Positions 22,106 to 33,810 of a stretch of 64,000 bases of DNA are shown piece after piece; the first letter of the stretch is position 1; each line of letters starts with the position of its first letter. Source of the stretch: Apoda limacodes (taxonomy: Eukaryota; Arthropoda; Insecta; Lepidoptera; Limacodidae); NCBI GenBank assembly GCA_946406115.1, contig OX291551.1, positions 13,268,001-13,332,000 of the forward strand, given 5' to 3'. A program made the translations under genes and the position numbers. The notes beneath the pieces are model-generated. The model did not search any database, had not been told where the DNA came from, and saw nothing but the letters and a program-made list of their open reading frames with translations.

Positions 22106-23174
22106 TTGGCTTTTTCCATCTTTTATTACTACATATAAACGACGAATTTACACACGAAACTATAATTGGTACAAGTCTGGCAGGGAACGCAAAAGCGTAG
22201 CTTCAAATATTTTAATACATAACGCTTCGATGTGCGCTCAAAAACCGACACGCAATGGCAAAGTGCACTTATTTGGTCTTCAAATAAGTGTCACTATCAA
22301 TGTATCGCAAGAAGCTATACTATAAAATTGTTATTAAATAGACGCGGTTGTGAAATTTTCTAAACGTAAGAGCTATTGAGAACAGCAAAAGTAATTGTGA
22401 TACAAGGGCAGAAAATAAGTTATGGTGTCATCAACGAGATTTACAGTAACCTCACACAGTTACTACAAAACAGATAACTAGGTAAATAAAATGTTTCTTT
22501 TAAAATTAAGCAGGAAATACAGACAATTAATATGGAAATTAAGTTAAAAAACCAACCAAGTGCATTCCGTAGAATAAGAATTATTGCGGGTATGTACAAA
22601 AACTTGTATACCGACTTTTTTCTAACCCCGCATCGTACGTATATCGTTATATTTTTCTATACTTTGCCATAATTTATGATCTTATATTTACTTCCTGTTT
22701 TAAACAACTAACAACCTCATCAAAACCATTTTCAATGAATTGTGCATATTTTTTACTTCTCCAAGTTAACTTCCGTCTTAGCTGTGTGTGTCTATTTTTC
22801 TTTTTTAAGTCGTTATAGGATTATAGGTAATTTTTGTCACATCCCAACAGTAACTATTTAGCTAGAAAAGGATGACAACTAGCAATTTGAAGCTTAAATT
22901 TAGCAAACGGATTCCTGAATTAAAAAAAAAAAATTACAATTTGTTTTCTATTGTGTTGCCGTATCGATAAATTTCATAAAAGGACGTTTCAGATATCGCT
23001 ACGTTTTTGTGATCAGTTACTTCTAGAAACTTACTATTAATCCAAAATGATATAATTGCGGTGGTAGTTTTGCCTACGCCGGCAAAAGTCCGTTTTAGAT
23101 TAATCCAAAGGACACGAGAGTTAGCACTGCATACATATATTTGCTGCATAAGCACATTTTTTATTGTTTATAGC
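22106..23174. other. No gene seen
   Basis: AT-rich DNA. The minus-strand frame 22934-23155 shows 'FAGVGKTTTAIISF', which looks like a P-loop fragment, but nothing around it supports an NTPase and I treat it as chance. Confidence 0.4.
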
Positions 23175-23449
23175 AGTTTTGAGAGGTTGTGGTGGCCCTG
23201 GTGATCATTTTAATGCTTGCATCGAGGAAGTACCGATAGATATAAACTAGCCAAGTGAAGTTGTTGTGCCTGCAGCAGATGCGTTGGTCCCTAATTTACA
23301 TAAGTCGGATTACCCTTGTTCCATCCAGGGCCATGTTTCATCTTTTACTAACCTATCGGGTGACAAGACTCAATCTGTCTGGTTGAAATTTAAACAAAAC
23401 CGTAACGATGACTACCACACTCGCAATATTTTTAAAATACACCTCTAAT
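23175..23449 (+). pseudogene. Unidentified coding relic with one in-frame stop
   Basis: One frame is open for about 90 codons except for a single TAG near 23250. It reads 'AVLRGCGGPGDHFNACIEEV', then after the stop 'VVVPAADALVPNLHKSDYPC' and 'SIQGHVSSFTNLSGDKTQSV', ending at a TAA at 23447. Composition is more protein-like than the surroundings (richer in G and C, mixed residues). I know no family for it. It could be a transposon gene fragment or a dead host exon. Confidence 0.35.
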
Positions 23450-24198
23450 GACACCCTACACCACGGAATAGACAAAAAAAAACCATTCCCACATTACGTT
23501 ATCCTAATAATTTTTTTTCTAGATTTTATTTGAACAAAATTTTTTAACGTCATAAATATGCAGTTTACCCATACCAAATAAGAGCTTTCTTGTATGTACT
23601 AAGAGTCTGAGCTAAGCCACAGATAGACGGACGGACATACTGAAACTATTTGAATTCCTTGTTGACTACGGAACCCGAATAATGAGCAATTATTAAAATG
23701 CAATGATTTTTTACTTCTACAAAAGTTTTATGGTACCACTTAGATTTCCCCTATTATTGTTATTTGGTTCATTAAGTTCATTAACTTTCCCGAAATAGTG
23801 TCAAAAAGTATATTAAGCTATTTCTCTAGTTTACTGCTTTTGAAAGTGACACTATTTGAGTAAGTAATATGCATATTTAATTTATATTATTAATTAATCA
23901 TTAGAATTGTTAAATAACAATAAAAATTTATTCGCTTAAATAATCAGCAATATTTGAAAAAAATTTAAGTAATGTAGGCGATTGAAATGTTACCATTGTT
24001 GCACACGGCTCGTAAGCAATATAACTTTTTTTAGACTTTATACTTCTAATATCGGATTGTTACTAAATAAACCGTAGTAAGAAATTAAAAATGAGTGTAT
24101 AAGTACTGTATTATACCTTAGCGTAAGAATACAATAAGAAATGCACCTGCCAACGATTTTCTTGTCGTAGATTTTAGATTCACAATCGAACTGGAACC
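23450..24198. other. Noncoding; one repeat scrap
   Basis: At 23600-23690, 'gagctaagccacagatagac' to 'gttgactacggaacccgaat' matches the scrap at 12685-12775. The rest is AT-rich. Confidence 0.5.
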
Positions 24199-24325
24199 TT
24201 ATTGGAAACTGTCTCGAGTTATTAAAAATGTATGCAAGTTCACGGGTTGGGAGAGGTAAGTCAGACTTCCGTTCAATTTTGTCTCGAATTCCAGAGTCCG
24301 AATAGCTCGAGACTGTTCCCAATAA
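24199..24325. repeat. 25-bp inverted repeat with 77-nt loop
   Basis: Left arm 24199-24223 ('ttattggaaactgtctcgag..') and right arm 24301-24325 ('..ctcgagactgttcccaataa') pair at 22 of 25 positions. A minus-strand open frame of 107 codons (24038-24361) runs through it, but the peptide has no recognisable domain. Confidence 0.6.
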
Positions 24326-24775
24326 GTAAAGGTGTGTTTTGGTCTTTTTAATTTTACTCACATTTTTTTGTACTTTTAAAGAAATAAAAATCGTAATTAT
24401 AAAGGAATTTAATAAAAAAAATATTTTTTTGGATCATGTTCTATAGAAATAAAGACTGCAAAAAAATAGCTGGTCTATTAAATATCTTTTATGCATATAC
24501 CCCAGTGTCAGAGTAATATGCTATTCAATTTTAAAAAATATGTATTTTTGTATGGTTTACCGAACGAGAAACGAACCTACGAATTCTGTACGATAAAGTC
24601 ACTGGCATCTTCATTTCTTCTTGATTCTAAAATTCGTCCAAAGTAGTTGAACACCATAAATAGCAAAATAGATTGCGTAAATATTAACTTTGGCAGCGAA
24701 ACGATGTTACAATACCATAAATATTACAGATAAGCTCCAACTGTGACACGTTGAAGTCAATATTTTTTATGATCT
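24326..24775. other. No gene seen
   Basis: AT-rich noncoding DNA. Confidence 0.5.
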
Positions 24776-25118
24776 AACCTGATCAAAAGTAGATACAAAA
24801 TATTTGTTTGGTTTAATGTAAAAATATAGAAAGAGTAGCTGATTTTAAAAAAGTATGACCTAATCTAAAAAAATATATAAGTTTTGGCCGAAAACGATTA
24901 TACGTGATTTTGGTCACGGTCTCTCGTATTATCAAGATAGGTCTGTAACCTGATCTAAACAGGATCTATACTAACTATTTGTTTGGATTGATGTTAAAAT
25001 AGAGAAAGAGTAGCTGACTTTAAAAAAGTAGGTATGACCTAATCTAAGAATTTCATAAATTTTGGCCGAAAACGATTATACATGATTTTGGTCGTGGTCT
25101 CTCGTACTATCAAAATAA
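24776..25118. repeat. Two-copy tandem repeat, period about 171 bp
   Basis: Unit 1 (24776-24946) and unit 2 (24947-25118) both run 'aacctgatc', 'tatttgtttgg', 'agaaagagtagctga', 'tatgacctaatct', 'ttttggccgaaaacgattat' and 'ggtctctcgta'. A two-unit remnant of a satellite-like sequence. Confidence 0.8.
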
Positions 25119-27116
25119 ATCTTTCGCCACCTCCGTATATTGTTGTGTTTTTTTGCCAAATTAATGTTTTTGTTTTCAAATATGAGCAATTACGATTAAA
25201 AGATCGACTGCTGCTAGTTAGCAGGGCTAGCGTCCATAATTTAACTGTATTTTAGTAAGTTTACCTTGTAACGTGTGCATTGCTTTTTTACATCAGTTAA
25301 CCATTCAAATATATTGCGTAAAATAGACTGAAATCACTAAGATTATATATTAAGAATATTCTTAACAATTTATGGTTCTAGTGATACCATAATTCCAATA
25401 ATTCAGTTTATATATTAACTTATTTTTGCTATCTTAATCTATTAAATATTACAATACTTATTGTGTTTTTGTTGCAAAATCAATTTGTTTACCATAATTT
25501 GATTCCTAAACGATTTTATTCGACGCGGAACCATAAAACTATACGCACGAACGCAACTTCACGAGCCCTTGCGGTTTATTCGAGCAAGAAATTGATTCAG
25601 AAATATACCAGAAAATTGAATGATCTTAGAAAATGTATGTCCTATTATTTTATTTTCTTAACTATAGGATGACGGTGGCTCCTTTCATGAGGTTTGCGGA
25701 ATAGGGTTATTTCACCTCTAGCTGTTGCATTCGACATTGCTTGAAATTTTTAAAGAAGCAAATATATAGTAGCAATATAATAACATATAAAATAATCTAC
25801 GTAGTGCCTGTGTACTGTTCTGTCGATTTAAAATGTGTACAGCAGTTTTGACTTAAATAGACATTTAATTTTATTTATTTACAATTTTAGGTTATGGTTG
25901 TATATTCAATAACTTTAATAATATATATGTTTCTATTTTTAATTGCTTAAAGAGGTTTTGTGTATTATGTTGTGGTTTTGGTAGAATTATTTAAAATAGC
26001 GCAGTGATACAACTTTAAGTGTAGATAATATATATTTAAATCAATATAATAATCAGACAAGGTTAGTTGAATAAAAGTTATATAGTCGGGGGCCAAGGCC
26101 TTTTTCGACCAATTTGCTTAGTGATAACCAATCATGGATTTATTAATATGTCTGAAATTAATATCATTATTATTATAAGTAATCCCTAAATATCAAAATT
26201 AAATATAAAGTCGTACCTTACACAGGATGGATTCTATAATAAACCTCAAAATATTTTTGACTTAAATTTGATGAAACGTCTTTAAACTGCAGAGGGGGTA
26301 TAATATTTTACAAAAGTTTCGGCACACAGATTATGTACTTTTAAAACTAAGATCTCAGTCACAAGCAAGCAATTAGGTTATATTAAATAAACGATCACAC
26401 AAAACCGGTCCACTTTGCCCCATGGGCATCACTGAAAAAATCAGCGCTGCTAAACATTCGTATTATGTTTTTAAATATGTTCTTAATCTGTTTTTTTCCT
26501 GTATAGTGTGAGTGTTTTTTGATGCCAAATAAATGACTGTTTATGTCTATGTCTAACCCCACACGGGTTATTTGCGACTGAGCACCGGTGCTTATATCTG
26601 CAAATAAAAGTTGTAGATTGGCGAAAGAAAATCTTAAATCTGAAGGAAGGGTATATGGATATTAATAAAATAAAACTTCTAGCCGCTGTCTTCTAAAATA
26701 TAGTCTAGCCAATTTTTGGGGTTCCGTACACATTAACCTACATTATCTTTCTGCTCGACTGTCTATCTGTCTCTCCGACTGTCAGACTATCTAACCTTTA
26801 AAGGGCTCTTATCATTGATACCTAAGGTTTTTTTACAGAGTGGATGTTATTATGAGGGGTTTCTTAGTAAAAATAGAAAAAACATCTTTACTATTGGCGA
26901 GAAAATTTAATCTAAAGGGCAATATTCTTATTTAGGTCATAATTGAAATTGATTTTGCGCGGAAAATCCTATTCCTGTAGGGATTTTTTATAGAAACACA
27001 ATGATCCTAAGTGTAAATCAACGATCTGTCTGTATGCCAAATTCTATTCAGATTATGCGCTCGGTTATGCGCGGTTGAATAACACACGTCTTAACATTTT
27101 TACAAACTTTTTAATC
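25119..27116. other. About 2 kb without gene
   Basis: Mostly AT-rich. At 26715-26815, 'tggggttccgtacacatt', 'ctgtctatctgtctctccg' and related blocks are a decayed 'agggttccgta' repeat. The 25463-25672 frame has no family resemblance. Confidence 0.5.
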
Positions 27117-27262
27117 CATACTACTTAATATTATAAAGGCGAAACTCTGACTGTCTGTTACCTCTTCACTAAACTGCTGTACCGATTAAGATGAAATTTG
27201 GCATGGAGAGAGTTCGAGCCCCGGATAAGGACGACTACTTGAAACCGTCAAGTGTGAGTCGG
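27117..27262 (+). repeat. Common lepidopteran dispersed repeat
   Basis: 'acttaatattataaaggcga', 'gactgtctgttacctcttca' and 'aactgctgtaccgattaaga' then 'tgaaatttggca' follow the well-known order of this insect repeat. A related copy lies at 53605-53875. Confidence 0.6.
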
Positions 27263-28054
27263 TTTTTCTATAATTGAGAAAGAGAAGAAAGAGTTGAATT
27301 CCTACACCAATAAATAATATGTAAACAATTGACTTGAGATTTATAGGAGAAAACAAAACACCGATTTTGATGATTGTGGCTTGGTATAATAGGCCCGAGG
27401 TGCAGTTGTTCCTATCGCACTACGGTATCTTGATCTAGGAATTGGTTCGACAGCAATTGTATTTCTGAATACCGAGTAACTATTAGCTTAAGTCACATAT
27501 TTCCTCTTGAACATTTAAGGCAGGAGAGTACAGACAAAAAGGCAAGTTCAGTAAAAGATATTCAAAATAAACCACACTAAAACTCAGGTTACAGATAGTA
27601 GGTACCTACCACAAAAAAGGGAAATATAAGTTTATTATCGTTCGAATATTCAGCAAACAAAAAATATACAAGTTTGCCTGAGGGCGCAATACTAGTATTA
27701 TAGATAGCTCCATCCCGCCCTCCAGTCGAGAGCATATTGACAGCTTTACCCCACGTACAGACCCTCACGTATTAAACACCCAAGGGAACCAGAAATCAAT
27801 ACACCTTAGGAAATTTTAAATGCGTTACCAAGGATTTTAGGGGAAGTATCGACACAATGGAATAAATAGACTCGTTAACGAAGTAGTCTAATGAAGCCCT
27901 GGATTATTGTAAATATGACAAAATGTACATAATAAAAGAAATTAATGTGTTAAATTAATGCATTAATGTAAAAGAGTATATTTTTTACAATATATTTCAT
28001 TAATATAGTATTTCTTACTCAGTCAGTCCTTGAAACCCGTAAGATATTAACATA
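27263..28054. other. No gene seen
   Basis: The stretch 27660-27900 is less AT-rich but closed by stops in all frames that I read. Nothing recognised. Confidence 0.45.
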
Positions 28055-28554
28055 GGAACTAGAACCGGTGTGAAGTTAGCAGCCAAAGTTACCTGCCGCC
28101 TATAGCCCAACCAAATTAGGAAGTCTTGGTTATTTTTGTATAAAAGGTGTAGCAAAGCGGTTCAGTTTGTCACGAATCTATTTATATAGAAATACAACAT
28201 CTATTTGTCACAAATAAGATCCATTTCCTCGCTAATTTTCTGGCAGCTAACTTACCTGCTCGTATTGCTGCTATCTGAGTTGCTCTTAGTACCAATCACA
28301 AAAGTAGTGATCAATGTATTTACGGATAGTTCTGTGATTGTGCTAATAAGACAACTGTGAAAACCATAACAAGATGACGATAGGACAATTTTTATAACAA
28401 AAAAGTGGAATTTAAAATGTAGCTGTGGTTCGACATCATTTAGTTTAGCGGTACCTACTAATACCTACTAATTAATTATAAGACAGCAAGCAAAGGGTAT
28501 ATGACAATAGATATTAGTGAGCTATTGAAAAAGCTATAAAATAAGATCAAAACT

Positions 28555-29236
28555 AGAGTGATACCCGATCGATAGAGGTAAGAAAAAAATCATAAACATA
28601 TCAAAAAATGTTGCAGTCTAAGTTGAAACTTAATTTATATTTCATATAATGGACGGCAAGAAAGGGGTACTCGACAATACGTATAAGTATACCATTGCAG
28701 TAGCTATAAAATGAGGACGAAAATAGAGTGACACTCGATCGATAAAGGTAAGAAGAAACATCATAAACATATCAAAAAATGTTGCGGTCTGAGTTGAGAC
28801 TTCATTTATTTTTGATATGATGGACGGCAAGCAAGGGGTAAACGACACTGACTGTTAATAGATTATTGCAATAGCTATAAAATGAGATCAAAACTAGAGT
28901 CATACTCGATCGATCAAAGTAAGAAAAAAAAAAAAACATACCAAAAAAATTTGTGGTCTTAGTTGACACTTCATTTATTTTTGATATGATGGACGGCAAG
29001 CAAGGGGTACTCGACACTAGATATTAGTAAAACATTGCAATATCTATTAAATGAGATCAAAGTTAGAGTGATACTCGATCGATAAAGGTAAAAAAAATTA
29101 TAAACATATCAAAAAATGTTGCGTTCTAAGTTGAGACTTCATTTATTTTTGATATGTTGGACGGCAAGCAAGGGGTTTTAGACACTTAATATTAGAAGAA
29201 CATTGCAATAGCTTTTTAATGAGATCAAAACTAGAG
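28555..29236. repeat. Four tandem units, left arm of the Foldback element
   Basis: The marker 'atatcaaaaaatgttgc' recurs near 28599, 28769, 28939 and 29107. Each unit also carries 'actcgatcgat', 'ggacggcaagcaaggggt' and 'atgagatcaaa'. Confidence 0.88.
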
Positions 29237-29249
29237 TCGTCGTTGTCGT

Positions 29250-29930
29250 TCAACATATCAAAAATAAATGAAGTCTCAACTCAGACTGCAACATTTTTTG
29301 ATATGTTTATGATTTTTTTTCTTACCTTTATCGATCGAGTATCACTCTTGTTTTGATCTCATTTTAGAGCTATTGCAATAGTCTACTAATATTTAGTGTC
29401 GAATACCCCTTGCTTGCCGTCCAACATATCAGGAATAAATGAAGTCTCAACTCAGACTGCAACATTTTTTGATATGTTTATGATTTTTTTTCTTACCTTT
29501 ATCGATCGAGTATCACTCTAGGTTTGATCTAGTTTTATAGATACTGCAAAGTTTTACTAATATCTAGTATCGAGTACCCCTTGCTTGCTGTTCATCATAT
29601 CAAAAATAAATTAAGTGTAAACTCAGACCTCAACAATTTTTTGATATGTTTATGATCTTTTTTCATACCTTTATCGATCGAATATCACTTTAGTTTTTAT
29701 CTTATTTTAAACCTATTGCAATGGTCTACTTATATTTGGTGTCGGATACCCCTTGTTTGCCGTCCAACATATCAAAAGTAAATGAAGTCTCAACTTAGAC
29801 CGCAACATTTTTTGATATGTTTATGATATTTTTTCTTACCTGTATCGATTGAGTATCACTCTAGTTTTGATCTCATTTTATAGCTTTTTTAATAGCCCAC
29901 TAATATCTATTGTCATATACTAGGTGCTTG
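29250..29930. repeat. Four tandem units, right arm, inverted
   Basis: The reverse marker 'gcaacattttttgatatg' recurs near 29290, 29459, 29630 and 29801, a mirror of the left array. Units have drifted from each other more than the outer arms have. Confidence 0.88.
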
Positions 29931-30348
29931 CCGTCTTATTATTAGTAGGTACCGCTAAACTAATTGATGTCGAAACACAGCTACATTTTAAATTCCACTT
30001 TTTTGTTATAAAAATTGTCCTATCGTCATCTTGTTATGGTTTTCACAGTTGTCTTATTAGCACAATCACAGAACTATCCGTAAATACATTGATCACTACT
30101 TTTGTGATTGGTACTAAGAGCAACTCAGATAGCAGCAATACGAGCAGGTAAGTTAGCTGCCAGAAAATTAGCGAGGAAATGGTTCTTATTTGTGACAAAT
30201 AGATGTTTTATTTCTATATAAATAGATTCGTGACAAACTGAACCGCTTTGCTACACCTTTTATACAAAAATAACCAAGACTTCTTAATTTGGTTGGGCTA
30301 TAGGCGGCAGGTAACTTTGGCTGCGAACTTCACACCGGTGGAACTAGA

Positions 30349-30650
30349 TCTTAAGAACGAATAAATATTTCACAGTATCTTTGTAATATTTTAAATTTTA
30401 AAGGATACCATTTTCGTAAGGCTCGAATCTCTAAATGCCCGCCAACAAAGAAATAGTATCAAACTTGTTTATAACATCTTTTAGTATATGGAAATAACAT
30501 CTGTTAATTTTTTTTTAATAATATTTTTGTTTCCCATATATATCACTTAAAATAAAACTGACAGTTCGTGAATAAAAGTTATATAAGCACATTGGGAAAG
30601 TGATTTTAAACAAATATTATTATGATACCAAACCTCTGTGAGCATTTTCA
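30349..30650. other. No gene seen
   Basis: AT-rich noncoding DNA between two mobile elements. Confidence 0.5.
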
Positions 30651-31049
30651 AATTTTAAGTGTGAATAAACTTGGAATGGAATGGAAATGTTCTGTATCTT
30701 TATTACTACTCAAAACAATTAGAGGGAAAAATTTAGTCCTTCCGATTGTTTAAATTAGAATTAGGCTTAAAATAAATTTGAGGTTAAATTTTTCATAAAG
30801 GGCAGATCATTTATATTAGGTCCAACAGAAAATATATGTTGCTTCTTTTCAAAACATTTTCTCTTTTACACCAAAATCTCTTAAATATATCCTTTAGCTG
30901 TTTTTTATATCTTAATTTAAGATATAATTAAAGAATAAGATATAATTTTAATAATAGGAAGGATTAAATTTTCCCCCCTAATTGTTTTGAGTAGTATATA
31001 ATAAAGATACGGAACATTTCCATTCAAAGTTTATTCACACTTAAAATTC
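30651..31049. mobile_element. MITE with about 95-bp inverted ends
   Basis: Left arm 30651-30743 ('aattttaagtgtgaataaac', 'ggaaatgttctgtatcttta', 'ctcaaaacaattag') is mirrored at 30958-31049. The middle has palindromic 'atatcttaatttaagatat'. No target duplication was seen, so the superfamily is open. No ORF inside. Confidence 0.75.
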
Positions 31050-31388
31050 TTTTTCCCATTACTTGGTATAAAAAAATCCTTGATTACATGGAGGGCTGGA
31101 TGATTAAAAATCCTTTTACAAAAACGAGATCTATCGCTTGATGCGACCATGAAAGAAAATGAATGGAAACTTTCATCCTATTGTCGGTACAAATTAATAA
31201 CCATCCTGAAGGGATCCACAATAGCATGGGTCAGACTATTCTACTAGTACAGTTGGCTTCAAAAATACGAATTTATTTTGAATTTTTACGTCATTACAGT
31301 AAATCTAGTACTTACATATAATTTTATGTGGTCTCTATTCACTAAACTTTTGCTGAAATAAACTTAGGATGTTTAATTCAAATGGAAT
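31050..31388. other. No gene seen
   Basis: Noncoding sequence leading to the minus-strand ORF. Confidence 0.45.
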
Positions 31389-31610
31389 TCAAATCAAATC
31401 CAGTTTCTTCAATACTCTTCTGCCGTAGATATTTGACCATAAAACATAGTTATTTTCGTATTGTGATGCATAAACCTGCGCACATGTAAATTTTTTTGTT
31501 ACAGCTATACTTTTGAAACCTGTACTCCTATTAAGAAAATCTTGGACGGTAAATATTTTTGATGTTTTACTTAAAACCTGAACGCAACGGCGAAACGAAA
31601 GAAAATTCAT
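31389..31610 (-). CDS. Small unidentified ORF or coding relic
   Basis: An ATG-started 73-codon frame. The N-terminus ('MNFLSFRRCVQVLSKTSKIF') is basic, with spaced hydrophobic residues and no acids, as in a mitochondrial targeting peptide. Later come 'CAQVYASQYENNYVLWSNIY' and a basic end. No splice donor consensus follows. It may be a first exon, a retrogene fragment or chance. Confidence 0.25.
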   Translation of the reverse strand: MNFLSFRRCVQVLSKTSKIFTVQDFLNRSTGFKSIAVTKKFTCAQVYASQYENNYVLWSNIYGRRVLKKLDLI

Positions 31611-32263
31611 ATTCTACGCTAAATTTAATATGATTCTTATTTTGTGATGTAAGAAAAAGATTTTATATATGATAATCAAATAATTTTACTAGACAAGTTA
31701 AGTATCAATAGAATGTTTAAAAAAAAATGATTCTATAAGATAAGTAACATATTTTTTCTAGTAAAATTTAACAATATCGCCTTTTCCGACTGTACACATA
31801 GCTTTTTGAATAGGCCCTTCTTTATAATAGAGCCCGATCTATACATTTGTACGGCATTCGAATTCCATGACAAAAGGTTGACCGTCGTTGGCCGGTCACC
31901 TTTTTAGTGGAAGCTAGTACCTATATACATGTCATAAAACAGAATAGGATATATCCTATTATATTTTTAGCAATTCGCAAGTTTTAGTTAAATTTTACTT
32001 CATGTAATCACAGCATATAAATTTTTATTGTTAAAATTTGACCTTGTGGCATATAAAAAAAAGACCTAAAGTGGTTCGAAACGAATTTTTAAATCAATGG
32101 TTCTGGACTTTTGTATTACAAAGTATATTAAAATACAATAATATATTAGTAGTCTGAAAACTAAAATAAAATTCACATTAGTTTGTTATTTAAAATATCG
32201 TTTTACGCGTGCTTTCTTGAAAGCTGTCATATTACCAACGACGATACATATATATGTACTTAT
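31611..32263. other. No gene seen
   Basis: AT-rich noncoding DNA. Confidence 0.5.
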
Positions 32264-32976
32264 GTATCTAGTATGATCAATCTCCTCAAAAAAATCAAAG
32301 CCCATCTGAAAGGTAATTAATTTCTGTGTAAGAAAAACTACTGCTGCATTTTTCAAACAGTTGAGGGTTTCCAAACCCGCCCTAAATTCGATTATCGGTG
32401 TAGGATTTCAATGGCAACTCATTAATTATAGAAAAAAAACCGACTTGCACTTGACGTTTTCAAGAAGCCGATGTCCTTTCTCAGGATTCAAACTAGCTGT
32501 ATGTCAAATTTCTTCTAAATTAGTACAGCGTTTTAAGCGTGAAGAGGTAACAGACAGACAGACAGAGTTATTTTCGTTATTTTTTATAAAAATCCACGCA
32601 CTTACACTTTTTAACGGAGTACATTTGTGAGGTGCTCTCTTGTCGCGTGTCGACTTTATTTTCGTATATATTGAACTTTAAAAGAAAGTAAATAGTTGCT
32701 AGCCGAACACGGATTGCGAAACAGCATTTCAATTTGCGACCGTTTTACGCAAGTCATGTTTGCGATTTTCACGTGTACAAATCGAAGGGAACCTGGTGAC
32801 TGCTGACAAATTTGAATTGAAACGCCAAATCCAGCTGCGCGGAGGGCGACCTTCAATCGCTGCAGCAACCACTTTTTTCACTGTTTGGAAAATGCAGCAG
32901 TAGTTTTTCTTACACAGAAATTGATGATCTTTCAGATGAGCTTTGGGTTTTTGAGGAGATCGATCATACTAGATAC
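32264..32976. repeat. 97-bp inverted repeat around 520 bp
   Basis: Left arm 32264-32360 and right arm 32881-32976 are reverse complements at more than 85% of positions ('gtatctagtatgatc', 'tctcctcaaaaa', 'ttctgtgtaagaaaaactac', 'tgctgcattt'). The right arm lies inside a coding relic (next entry), so the left arm is an inverted copy of part of that gene. The spacer includes 'aaaaaaaaccgacttgcact', a common repeat head. Confidence 0.75.
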
Positions 32977-33110
32977 CTTAGTACGAGGAGTCGCTTATGA
33001 CGCTGCTGCCATTGATAAGGCCAATCAGGGGGCTTTCAGCACTGCATTATCGTATAGTCCTACCTCTCCCCTGTTTGATGAAACGAAACTTGGGAGCCTT
33101 ATCATAATAG
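32797..33110 (+). pseudogene. Transposon-derived coding relic
   Basis: One frame reads 'SLQQPLFSLFGKCSSSFSYT', 'EIDDLSDELWVFEEIDHTRY' and 'LSTRSRL' to a stop. After a frameshift it goes on as 'YDAAAIDKANQGAFSTALSY' and 'SPTSPLFDETKLGS'. The latter block is, to my recollection, a widespread relic in lepidopteran genomes, which points to a mobile-element protein rather than a host gene. The class of element is not certain. Confidence 0.5.
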
Positions 33111-33299
33111 AAATCGGTTTTTTTTTTTTTTTAATTTTTTTTTGTTAGCGCTACCAGGATTTTTGCATTGCAACATCACCATTTCGTGTTCCCCCATTAA
33201 TGATGTGACTAATTATATATATCGTCTGGTAGTCTTATTATACTAGGTTTAGTGTTGTAGGGGATCCTACTATAATTGTGATGTTTTGAAAAATAGGTA

Positions 33300-33425
33300 C
33301 AGTACAACAAACTTTTCTAACTCTCTGGCTTTGGGTGTTTGGTCGCTGGTGTCGTTGTAAGTGTACACCATTTTATTATGGCGACTGTAGTTTAGACCGC
33401 CGGGTCAGAAAAGTTTGTTGCACTA
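33300..33425. mobile_element. Tc1/mariner-like MITE, copy 2
   Basis: 126 bp between TA (33298-33299) and TA (33426-33427). The ends 'CAGTACAACAAACTTTTCTAAC' (left) and reverse complement 'TAGTGCAACAAACTTTTCTGAC' (right) are the best preserved of the three copies. The core 'tgggtgtttggtcgctggtg' and 'atggcgactgtagttt' is shared. Confidence 0.8.
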
Positions 33426-33427
33426 TA

Positions 33428-33765
33428 TGAACGATACCGTAGATTTTTCTGAATTTTCAGAAAAGTTGGAAATGTCGATTATGATACAAAGATCAAACAT
33501 AAACTATTTTTTTAAGTAGACTAACTACCTTGTGGGCTCGTTTATAACTTAAATTACCTACGTGACAAGATTTTATTTCAGAAAATTATTTAAATCGTGC
33601 CTACCCTTGTAGAAATATTTTTAATTATGTACGATATCATGTTACGTTATTATACTGATCAGAGAAAGTCAAATTTAAATTATCCTTTACAAAGAATTCA
33701 CTCAATTGTGATAGAAAAGAAACAGAAATGACGTTTAAGGTAAACTTTCACAATCTGTATTCCAG
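33428..33765. other. Probable intron before the 33766 exon
   Basis: AT-rich, no ORF or repeat recognised. Confidence 0.45.
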
Positions 33766-33810
33766 TCACATTTCGACCGGCAACGATTACAGTTCGTTTG
33801 AATCTTTATG
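33766..33810 (+). CDS. Candidate 45-nt internal exon, unidentified gene
   Basis: The acceptor 'ctttcacaatctgtattccag' ends at 33765 and the donor gtaatg starts at 33811. In the phase required by the 48851-48917 exon it reads TFRPATITVRLNLY plus the first base of a codon that becomes aspartate at the junction. A second frame is also open; the third is closed. The donor is weaker than in the other candidates. Confidence 0.45.

Larger units (their letters stand above)
28064..30339. mobile_element. Foldback-type transposon with 9-bp target duplication
   Basis: A 2276-bp palindromic element is flanked by perfect 9-bp copies of GGAACTAGA (28055-28063 and 30340-30348). The termini are ACCGGTGTGAAGTT and its reverse complement. 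Each arm has an outer unique part of about 480 bp (28064-28540 and 29880-30339) and an inner array of four tandem units of about 170 bp. The arms meet at a spacer of about 13 bp (29237-29249, 'cgtcgttgtcgtt'). Long inverted repeats made of tandem units plus a 9-bp duplication match Foldback (FB) elements of Drosophila. No transposase gene is inside, so it is non-autonomous. ORFs inside are repeat readings. Confidence 0.9.

Noticed and set aside
22934..23155. P-loop-like 'GVGKTTT' in a minus-strand frame
   Set aside because: The motif is isolated; nothing downstream resembles an NTPase and the frame is short.
28642..29017. Two minus-strand ORFs with similar proteins in the Foldback array
   Set aside because: They are readings of the same tandem unit (both contain 'MS.TPCLPSIISKINEVST'); the similarity comes from the DNA repeat.
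28064..30339. CRISPR-like array
   Set aside because: Repeat units are about 170 bp without spacers and lie in a palindrome in eukaryotic DNA; this is a transposon.
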